Program-made: the position numbers and the translations under genes
Shown: one piece after another, positions 55,622 to 64,000 of the stretch
How the letters are laid out: every line of letters starts with the position of its first letter
Numbering within the stretch: the first letter of the stretch is position 1
Origin: Cyclaneusma minus
Lineage: Eukaryota > Ascomycota > Leotiomycetes > Marthamycetales > Marthamycetaceae
DNA: 64,000 nucleotides
NCBI GenBank assembly: GCA_037179335.1
Contig: JAKZHN010000020.1
Span: forward strand, 558,001 to 622,000
Direction of reading: 5' to 3'
The notes under the pieces: model-generated
The model's database searches: none
What the model was told of the DNA's origin: nothing
Seen by the model: only the letters and a program-made list of their open reading frames with translations

Positions 55622-56746
55622 CTAATGATGTCTCACCGAGCCCGCCACGTCCTTCACAGTCCCAATCACAAGCCCAATCGGCCCCCTGTGCTCCCTCTCC
55701 CCATCCCTCCTCCGTCCACCCCGTCCCAGCAAACCCCCTCTTCCACCTTCTCTCCTTTCTCTCCTGTCACCTCGTCTCCGTCTACCGCTTTCCTGCTCAT
55801 GTTCATCACGTCTGGGAGGTCGCGACGAGCCCTGATAATCATCCGAGTAGCGTCTGCCCTGGCCATTGTCATCGTAGCCGGCATATGGGGAGCCATAACG
55901 ATCGTCATAGCCGTGTTCGGCGCCGGGTGGTCGGCCGTAGCGTGAGTCGTATTCATTGCCATAGTCTCTGGCATAGTCGGAGCGGGCGCCTTTTGCAGCG
56001 TAATCGCCTCGTCCTTGCCCAGCGTACTCGCCTCGTCCTCCTTGTCCGGCATATTCACCACGCCCATCATACCTCGGATCAACAGGTCTTCTTTCCGGCT
56101 GCGGCGGTCCATAGCTCTGACCATTCGGTGGCGGAGCACCTTGTCCATATCTCATCTCCTCGGCACTGTTAGCCCTTGGGCGAACAGGAACTGGTGGTCG
56201 AAGTGAGTCGGGCGCAGGACTGTACGGGGGCGGCAATGGAGCCCCTCCATGCGTTCTTGCTGAAGAGTCATAGTGTGTGTTTGGACCACTAGGGTTGTCG
56301 TAGCGTTGCGTGTATTGGTTCTGATCTGGCACCCTTGCGACTTCAGGATATTGTCCACTAAGCTCTGCATATTGCTGATTGGGCTGTGGCCTCACCGGGC
56401 TGCTCTGACCACCGTAACCCGAATTTTGGGGAGGCGGTTGATTCATAGGTCGCGAAGAATTGTTGGAATTCGAAGAGTGCAGGCTGGGATTGGAATCGGC
56501 GGCAGAGTGAGGAGCGCTGGAACTGGCGGAGCCATGCTGCTGAGCACGCTGAGCACGCTCGCGAGCAATCTCTTCGCGGTAGGCGGGGTTGCCTTCGGGG
56601 CCGAAGCCGTAGTACATCTCCTTGTTGCGTTTGACTTCTGCGGCGGTGAGGCCGGTTTTGGGATCGACCGCGTTGGGGTCGCCGGCGTCGTCGTTTTTGC
56701 CTTTGTTCATGAGGGATTTGCCGGCTTTGAAGAGGAGGGAGGCCAT
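55622..56746 (-). CDS. Low-complexity hypothetical protein, 374 residues
   Basis: Single exon starting MASLLFKAGKSLMNKGKND. The first 75 residues are moderately ordered (DPKTGLTAAEVKRNKEMYYGFGPEGNPAYREEI). Then come Ser/Asn/Gln/Pro-rich and later Tyr/Gly/Arg/Asp-rich segments with irregular GRGEYAGQG repeats, a poly-basic stretch (RRRRGDRRERR) and a short hydrophobic end (GPIGLVIGTVKDVAG). No domain is recognised. Composition suggests a disordered, possibly RNA-associated or condensate-forming protein; this is inference. The start has a good context and no upstream in-frame rival. Confidence 0.75.
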   Translation of the reverse strand: MASLLFKAGKSLMNKGKNDDAGDPNAVDPKTGLTAAEVKRNKEMYYGFGPEGNPAYREEIARERAQRAQQHGSASSSAPHSAADSNPSLHSSNSNNSSRPMNQPPPQNSGYGGQSSPVRPQPNQQYAELSGQYPEVARVPDQNQYTQRYDNPSGPNTHYDSSARTHGGAPLPPPYSPAPDSLRPPVPVRPRANSAEEMRYGQGAPPPNGQSYGPPQPERRPVDPRYDGRGEYAGQGGRGEYAGQGRGDYAAKGARSDYARDYGNEYDSRYGRPPGAEHGYDDRYGSPYAGYDDNGQGRRYSDDYQGSSRPPRRDEHEQESGRRRRGDRRERREGGRGGLLGRGGRRRDGEREHRGPIGLVIGTVKDVAGSVRHH

Positions 56747-58280
56747 GATTGTGTGGAGGCGGGAAGCTGTGAAGCTTCAGGGGAAAGTTCAGAGCTGCTT
56801 GGTTCTTTTCGGCGCGGGCAAGCTGGGGGATGGAGATGGAGTTCTCTGGTGTACTCCAAGCGGTCTGAGGTTGTGCCTGTAGAAAGGAGGATACTGAAGA
56901 GGAGGAAGACGGGTACCCAGGAGGTGGTTGTAGGAAAATAGCGGGGAGGAGGTGGAGAAGTCTTGGACTCGGTAGCCAAGGACTCTTATGTAGGATTTGC
57001 AGAGCTGACTACGCAGGAGGGAGTGAAGCAGTTAAGTGAAACCACCTACAAATTTCCCGGTTGACGGCAGCCACTCTCGCCGACTTCAATGACACTACAC
57101 TTGTGGCGCCGGTTCAGACCAGATAGCAAGTGGGGGCTGTGTTGTATGTTCTAAAGAGCAGAAGTTCAATAATTGGGCAGCGGCGTGCAGTCAGGCAGAT
57201 TCTCTCTCTCCAGTCCACAATTCTTGCACCCAACGTCACTTCCTGGAGGCTGCGGGCACCTCTTTGTCATGCTTCACCAGGGGTAAGTTACATGTAAGCT
57301 TGTTGCTTAGCATTTCAGCCGTGCCGCCGTCTCCGCATGATTGGATAGACTGGACTGGATGCTGTCAGACAAAGCACGACTTCTTGCACAGCCTTCCTAG
57401 CCACATCGGCGCTCAATACCCTTATCTCGCCGATGCGGTCCAAGCTCCCGAGGGTCGTCACTTGGAAGGCTGAGCACTTGGATGTCATTTCACAGCACGA
57501 ACTTGGGGAAAGGGAAAGCGGTGCGAGCTGCTGTTCTGGAATGCCTTCATACGGGAGATGGCTGTGTTCGAGGGATGGCGGATGGGAGATGATGGATGGG
57601 TGGAAAAAGCATCTTTCATGACCTTACTCAGCTGGATTCGCAGACTGCAGAGAGTGGGGGGCTTCGCAGCTCATGGTATGATCTCCACTGGCAGAATGTT
57701 CGATTGTCCACAGCTGGCTGCGGAATATGCGAGGACTTGAATATTCTCTACTGGCTTCAAGATCGCCAAATCAGGTGGAATAGAAAGCACATATTGATGG
57801 CAAGGACTTTGATGACAACCTATTGACGGCAGCTCATGCTGAGTAACGGGCGCTATTTCTTTAGTGCTCCATGGCTGACAGCGGATGCCCGAGCTGCGCG
57901 ACTTTAGCTCCCGTCCGACCAAGCAACCCGAGGTATGTCGAGGAAATCACATTGCGAGAGTGGAGCGGCGACAGAAGCACAATTTCACGCTGGCATGGAG
58001 ACACATATCAAAAAGTGTTGGTGGAACGGACGGACAACGTGTCCATCACAACAGCGCCATTTGCATTCGAAGTGACTTGTGGGGTATCTCGTCTGCTCTC
58101 CTCCTCCGCATTACCGCTGATGACCTTGCGCCATCATCTCAGAAAGATCCCAAGCCCAGTGTAGTGTGTAGCATCCATGTTTCCCGACTCCATCCTTCCA
58201 TCGCTTTGCTACCACGCTTGTTGTCCACCGCCAATTACCATCGCCGAGTGTCGAGTTTGAGAAGTTGAGAGACGGGTCGA
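56747..58280. other. Intergenic, no supported gene
   Basis: Contains TACATGTA at 57289-57296. Short frames lack motifs and splice support. Confidence 0.45.
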
Positions 58281-58463
58281 TCATTGTGGTGGAGGACCGC
58301 CGTGAGGACCGCCGTGAGGACCGCCGGGAGCACCGCCCATGGGTTGCTGCATGGGGACGGAGCCGCCTTGGGGAGGAGCTGGGCCGGCGGGCTGGGGAGG
58401 TGCTTGGAAACCCTCGTCGTCGTTGTTCTTGCAGAGCTTCTTGTAGATGTAGTAGAGACACAT
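58281..58463 (-). CDS. Tiny Pro/Gly-rich protein, 60 residues
   Basis: Starts MCLYYIYKKLCKNNDDEGF and ends in three GGPHGGP-like repeats. Codons strongly favour C in third position and the leader before the ATG is CA-rich, both usual for well-expressed mould genes, which is why I keep it despite its size. The Cys-flanked aromatic N-terminus could be palmitoylated or membrane-attached; function unknown. The 12-bp direct repeats at about 58293-58330 encode the tail. Confidence 0.55.
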   Translation of the reverse strand: MCLYYIYKKLCKNNDDEGFQAPPQPAGPAPPQGGSVPMQQPMGGAPGGPHGGPHGGPPPQ

Positions 58464-61400
58464 GTTGGCGGTTGTGTGTGTGGGTGGAGGAGGTGGTGTG
58501 GGTTGTGAGGAGGAAGTGTGGTGGTCGAGGAAGACGCGCGATGGATGTGTGGTGATCGTGTCTTGGGACGTGGTCTTGGACGGGAGATGACAAGAAAGAA
58601 AGCAGGTCTATCGCTTGGCGAGCGGGCGAGGGCTTTTATATTTCCACAGCCTTCCGGCGCGGCAGACAAAGGGAGACCGCGCTGGAGCTTGAGTGCTTCC
58701 GTGCTGGGGGCAAGTGAAATAAAGTGGAGCCGGCGATACAACGAATCAGCGCTGTTGTGCCACGGCGGAATCGAGCAGCCGAAGCTCAGACATCTCCGTG
58801 CAAAGAACGCCTGTCCATCAAACTACTGCACAAGCCGAGTCAATCGATTCTCTTTCAGACTTTCGAGACTGCTGTGTTTATTATTAGATTTTGGATGTGT
58901 GCGGCAGGCCGAGCCGTGTTGTGTTGCTTCGGACTTCAGGGCTTGAAGACTTCAGCTTTCACGACTGCAACCGTTAGCAACTCGGTGAGCATTCTCCCGC
59001 AGCAGGACGATGATAAACGCTTGCTGCAGCAGACTCACTATCGCGAACTCCTTCCCCCTGTTCAAAGATTGCCATCCCAATTGCCAATCCCAGCCCTGCG
59101 CTCTGGGGCTGTGCTTGGAGATTGGCAGGTCGCATCGCATGCCGGTCCTCCGTTTGTACAAAGCCCGCTGTGAGATTGCAAACCACAACCAACAGGTGAC
59201 AGATCGCCATCGACTGACATACATGTAGGAAAGGCCACGACTCGATCTCCGAACACGAACATTTAGGAACAGCAGACTGAAACACTTCTTCGACAAAAAC
59301 GCCCTGCCATCACTCGACGTTGAATCAGTGCAGTTCTCCATGATGAGATAAGCACTACGTTTCCGCCCATGTCAGCCTGCGTCCGAGCGAACACCCACAC
59401 TCCCTCCTCTTCCCCATTATTTAACTGACCAAGCATCCCCACCAGACGACCTCCGGTACTCGTTGGCTTCCCGCTGACCGCCTACTTCTGCGGAAATCGC
59501 TTTGTCGATCTCGTTGTCCACGCAAACCATCGGATACCACTCTCGAAGACCGGACTTCAAACGACGATGTCACCAAACGACTGACCGCAGGCCCGCAGTT
59601 ATCTAAGCTACCTCACTACTGCATCTCAAAGCCCACAGAAATCCGCACAGACAGGATCTCAAAGCACCGAGCACCGCCTGCCACGTGTGTCGCTCCCCTG
59701 CTGTACTTTGCGGCTCCCCTGTTATGCTCGTGGACCCATCCTTCCCGCCGAAACCCGCTTTTCCAGGGTCCAAGGCAGATCGGACGGCTCTTTAGATACC
59801 ATGAAGCAAAGTACATGTATGTACCGATTACCGCTTTCCAGCATTGCTCAGCCCTTCGTTCTCCACCTGGTACTCAACGGAACGAAACAATACCAGGGAT
59901 CAGACGTGTGTTCATACTGTACCATATCAAAGTGGACCGTCAAGTCGAATTCGTCATTTCGGAGACTCTAGATTCCAAATACCGGCGAATATATATATTT
60001 GTTCTCAGGGATGTTGAGCCGCTACGTTGACAGCGTCATTTCGGAGAATACATGTATGTATTTGGAATGAATGGAATTATGGCAAGTATAGGTCTGGGAT
60101 GTTGGATATATGTATGCCCCTGAATCCTGGAGTCTGGATCGTTGTTGACAGTCGGCGGCTCAGGAGACCTCCTTTACGGAATTGTAGAAAGCAAGAGTGA
60201 AGACCAAAGTCGAGACATTTAGAGAGCCAGTGGTTGATGATCTATGGACCATTCTTTCCGACCCTTTTCCTGAGAAGGGCGGGTAGGAAAGGGTGGTCCG
60301 ATGGTCATAGGCGTCTGATCACGGTTCCCTGGATAGTCAATAAACCAAGTGGTTAGATCAGCCTCGGTTTCAAAAGTTGGTCTGTTGTAGTCTACGACCC
60401 GATAGATTCTTCGCCAGGTGGATGTCAAAGGCTCTTCATACCCTCATCTCTTAATGCTTTCCGACTTCGAGAGACCGTTTTCGTTCTTTCCGTAAATTCG
60501 AACAGTTTATGAAACGGTCAGACAAACAAAAGAAAGGGGCGAGGAATGAATGATGCCATCTAACTCTCAACTGTCTGCAACTTTTCTCAGACATACAAAC
60601 CAGGCGAGTCCGAAGTATGATTTGTAGTTGTAGTCTAGCTACTCGAGCATCTCCTATAGGGCGAACAAGCCGTGTGATTCATTTCTGCTGCTCATCAGAC
60701 GTCCATGATGGTCACAGAGTCATGGAGTCTTCGTTCCCTTTTGCCTGACTTGTTCTCTGCTTTGGTTCCTGGAGCAGGAGAACCGTTGAAGTTGCTAAGT
60801 TGGGGACTTGTGGTGAGGTTTCACTGAGGCTAGTGTCCGAGTGAGTCGAGAATCTCGCGAGGAAAGGGCCTTGAGACTTTGCGCGCGTTTTCGTGACTGT
60901 GAGACTGGAAGAATCTTTGGCGCTATGTGAGCAGCACTTTGGTCGGTTGAAGCTGCTGCTATTTCTTTTGCCGTGTTCCATGGTTGTGTAGCAGTGAGCT
61001 AGAGGCTAGAGTTGTTGGCTGGACTCAAACTTTTGTGCTGTTAGATTTTGGTCGTATTTTGACGGTTTCAATCTTTTGCAAAGTCGGGAGAGAGGGGAAG
61101 GTAGCGAAGTCGTGTGCCCCGAGTGCCGAAGTTGATAGCTACCTAGGTAGAAATGTCGCCTGGTCGAAGCTGTGGTTCATGTACAGCTTCAGCAAACAAA
61201 AATGCATAAATCGTTGGCGGCCCGGCCCTTGTGGCTCAGCGGTACAGAGTGAAAAGCTTAGGCCGGTGTCAGGACTACAATGTTGCTGCGCGGGTACGGG
61301 TGAATAAACTGTGGGCCTTTTCTTTTTCCGCCTTTTCTTTTTCCAAGGTCGCGAGTTCGAACGAGTGCATTTTTTCAGCGTGTTTTTTTTTCAGTTTTTT

Positions 61401-62005
61401 CGTTTTTGGAGAATCGATCATGATAAAAGTACAAGAAAGTTGTTTTGTTGGTTCACTTGAGTCTGAGAACAAGGCAGTTTTGGCATTTGTGAATCAGAAA
61501 TTTCTGAGGAAGAGGGCAATTGGGGATTAAGGAGGCATGGGGATTGGGAAGACCGGCGCTATCTAAAGGAGAGAGGAACAGATTTAGAGTTATATGATTA
61601 GATCCTGGCATTTTGAGGGTCGGTTGACTGGCAGTGGGGATACTAGAAGGCTACCAATCCCAGGATGATGAGATAGATATGCCCGTCATTAATAGAAGCG
61701 CTCTCGCCGCTGCCTTGGGAAGTCTACAAACCCGAATACAAGATTTTCCAAGCGAAGTAGCGAGATGTTTCAGGAATCAGGGAACCGTGTATCACACAGA
61801 TGGTTACCAATTCACAGGTCCGGTGGTAGGCTTTGATGCCACTTCAGGATCAACTTGGCTTTTTGCTCTGGGTCTGGATTCATTATTCCTGTCATATTGA
61901 TTTGTTTTTTGCCATCGACTCCGTTTTCCTTTCCTTCCACTTCCTCCACATGATAACCCCGAACATGTCTCAACCAAGCCGCCGGCGACAATTTGAACAC
62001 CCACT
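58464..62005. other. 3.5 kb gene-poor region
   Basis: No coding gene is supported. It has TACATGTA at 59220-59227, 59812-59819 and 60049-60056, TACCTAGGTA at 61140-61149, and a tRNA-like box pair at 61225-61376. A minus-strand frame at 60712-60981 is open for 89 codons but shows no motif. Confidence 0.4.
61225..61376 (+). other. tRNA-like A-box/B-box pair with T-run
   Basis: A perfect A-box-like TGGCTCAGCGG (61232-61242) follows a plausible acceptor half. About 110 nt later comes GCGAGTTCGAAC (61351-61362), a B-box-like segment, and then T-runs. The T arm does not close and the 3' acceptor half is missing, so it is a decayed tRNA or tRNA-derived element rather than a gene. Confidence 0.35.
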
Positions 62006-63474
62006 TCATTCGTCTTCGATATTAAGCCGGATGGCCTCAAACTCGAAACGCCGTGTTTCCTCTCTCTTGTTCCGCTGTAGGAAGACCCTAAGATCATGAC
62101 CTTCGGCGAGTGATTCAAGACTGCTGTTGAAGATACCCGACCGCTCCAGTTTCGCTTTATCCCACATGACATATCCCCACTCTCTGAGACAACTTTGAAA
62201 ATATGCCCCAAGGGCACCCGAGTGACCCCGCTCAGACGCCGCACATGCGTTAAGAGCCCAAGGCCATGCACAGTTCGGCCCATTTGGGTCCTGATCGTCT
62301 CTGAATGTGGTTACCTCCAATTGGACCATATGCAGCGGTATACCTCTCCTGGAATTGACCATGTCTTCGACGCGGTTCCAGTTCCAGAAGTCCACTCTGG
62401 TGACTCCGTTCGTAGGGCAGTGCTCCCACCATTCTGATTCGACGGCATAGCCTACGGGATCCTCCTTGGCCATCAGTGGAGCCATGAATGCTGTGCCGAG
62501 ATAGATCAGTGGAGAGCTTCGTTGGTCAAGGATGATTGACTCAGGGGTGGTGGGGGGTTCTGGGCCTGGCTATGATTAGCAAAGTCGTCAAGGCCAAGCT
62601 ACCCGAGTGCCCTACTTGAATAATCGCGAGGCCAGGACATGGCATTTGCGCCTTTTGCCCATACTGCAAGTAACTCGCAAAGCCTTGGGCTTCGTCGATG
62701 GAGCTTCCACATGAATTTTGTATAGAATTTCTTTGCAAAATTAGCGAAACATCCAATCTCTTCCATCTCCCACACCTCCAGGTTGTTGATCAGGACATTC
62801 TGCCACCAAAAAGGATTCGGTCGACTCCCGACCCTCGACTTGAGAAAGTTGCGCTCGAACTCCGGGTCTCGGAACCGGCTAGGGTAGTTTCCAGTAATGG
62901 TACATATGAAATCAAAGCGGCACAGCGCTCTCTCGAACCTACGCCTCTCCCTAGTCGATAAATCCTCTCGCTTGATATGTAGCTCTTGAATTGGAGGCGT
63001 GGAACTCAGCGACGCGATGTATTTTTCCATCACTATATTGTGGTCATTGATGAGCTCCTTTATTTGTAGAAGCTGCTTGAAGGTGAGACCGCGTAGAACT
63101 TCCGAGGTATCGTGGAGCTCGTGAGGACGATAGGATTCGAGGAGGTTGGCATCTTCGCGTGGTGTATTGCCTGGTCGAAAGTTTCGTGCTTTGATGAGGC
63201 TGACGTATTCGTAGTAGCTCTCAGGACACACTGAACCGAAAACGACGTGGCTTAGAATTTTGGTTCTGGATGCCAGATAGACTTGGTGGTAGGCGGGCGA
63301 TGAATGAATAAGAGCGCGGAGAGAATAGATATCGGGAGCGTTGAGGAGAATCTCGTCCATGAGCTCGACGGGAAGGGTGTCCAGAGATGCCATAACCTGA
63401 TACCAGTCCGTTTGTTCGTCGACGACCGTTTGTAGCTGCGAGTGCATTTTGTGAATCGTCCGGGACTCCGGCAA
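62006..63474 (-). CDS. F-box-like protein, 472 residues
   Basis: Exons 63474-62616 and 62565-62006 join in frame. The 50-nt intron has a GCTAATC branch site and joins WPRDYSS-PEPPTTPES. An F-box-like motif lies at about residues 31-75 (LDTLPVELMDEILLNAPDIY, then LRALIHSSPAYHQVYLASR), as in many fungal F-box proteins that would dock to Skp1 in SCF ubiquitin ligases. The rest has no recognised repeats and resembles the variable target-binding parts of these proteins. The start may instead be the Met at codon 10 or 28. Targets are unknown. Confidence 0.78.
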
Positions 63475-64000
63475 GCTTCTACTTGAAGAGACAAGTCAAG
63501 AATCTGGGGGCCTTAAGCTGTACATCAACATGCTTTCAGCTCGGAAACTCCCACGGCTTGGCGTTGGCATGCTGTGCCGCAGCCCACTGGGCAACATCGA
63601 GAATGTGTCCAGGATAGGGAAAAGACATGCTGGACATACGCCCTTTCTTACATGGCAACAAATAACACAATATGAGACGCCAGAGAAAGAAAGCGGAGAG
63701 GAAAACTGGAGCAAAACCTCGGTTCGATACCTGATCTGTGGTTGAGTATCACAGCAGCGACACGAAAATGGCACTGACTCGTAGCACCAGCTTTACCTTC
63801 GTGATCCATGGTTGCGAAATGCAGTTGGTCTGCTGGCACGGAACTCTCCAGACTTGCTCCAATCCGGACCTTCGAATGCCATCCGGAACGATGTGTGAGT
63901 ATGGCGGGTGTGGTTGATGTTGAGAGAGGCCGAGGCAAAGAAAGACGGGGCACTTGGGTCCGGGATAACCGGTCACGTCAGTCCGTCAACGTCAACGTCA
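63475..64000. other. Right-edge flank, no supported gene
   Basis: Holds the F-box gene promoter side. The last bases carry short GTCAAC direct repeats. Nothing else can be supported. Confidence 0.4.

Noticed and set aside
58290..58335. 12-bp direct repeats considered as a CRISPR-like or satellite element
   Set aside because: They are in-frame GGPHGGP codons of the tiny protein, with no spacers; there is no CRISPR array in this window.
60712..60981. 89-codon minus-strand frame
   Set aside because: It shows no motif, no splice extension and no codon bias.

Overview
The window reads as nuclear DNA of a filamentous ascomycete (Pezizomycotina). Most genes are broken by short GT-AG introns, usually 50-115 nt, often with CTAAC/CTAAT-like branch sites. 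The gene content is typical of moulds: a C2/EF-hand Psd2-type phosphatidylserine decarboxylase, GH55, GH76 and GH5 wall glycosidases, a type-B carboxylesterase, an MCT-like transporter and an F-box protein. There is also a lone dispersed 5S rRNA gene and an intron-containing tRNA-Ser. I cannot fix the class or genus from sequence alone. All exon joins below were derived by hand from splice signals and frame, and most were checked by requiring the exon lengths to sum to a multiple of three.

Layout. 0-21 kb is mostly housekeeping: a giant repetitive reading frame leaving the left edge (1-4284, minus), PSD2 (5500-9226, minus), a HAD phosphatase (10327-11496, minus), an unresolved minus-strand stretch (11716-13191), an MCT-like transporter (13891-15418, minus) divergent from the arginine-pathway ornithine acetyltransferase (15831-17314, plus), and a seven-helix membrane protein (18550-20035, minus). 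An omega-amidase/nitrilase follows (21195-22297, plus). 23-47 kb is an accessory-looking block of secreted and cell-wall functions: GH55 exo-beta-1,3-glucanase, GH76 alpha-mannanase with a Ser/Thr-rich tail beyond an in-frame TGA, GH5 glucan beta-1,3-glucosidase, a carboxylesterase and two secreted proteins of unknown function. Between them lie an LTR-like segment (about 32 kb) and a tandem array of a roughly 450-bp unit (33.6-36.5 kb).

47-64 kb holds a tRNA-Ser(GCT) with an inverted damaged copy, a phytanoyl-CoA dioxygenase-family enzyme, a 5S rRNA gene, a mitochondrial-type DEAD-box helicase with an RGG tail, a Cys-rich single-pass membrane protein with an apparent frame break, a low-complexity protein, a tiny 60-codon gene and an F-box protein. 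Long gene-poor stretches (56.7-62 kb, 38.7-41.3 kb) show nothing I can support as coding.

The secreted enzymes could act together on the fungus's own wall or on foreign beta-glucan and mannan. The most unusual signals are (i) a family of degenerate 18-20-nt tandem repeats found both inside introns and between genes, (ii) the 16-fold repeat protein at the left edge, (iii) the GH76 stop codon followed in frame by a 278-residue Ser/Thr-rich tail, and (iv) strong enrichment of the palindrome TACATGTA in promoters.
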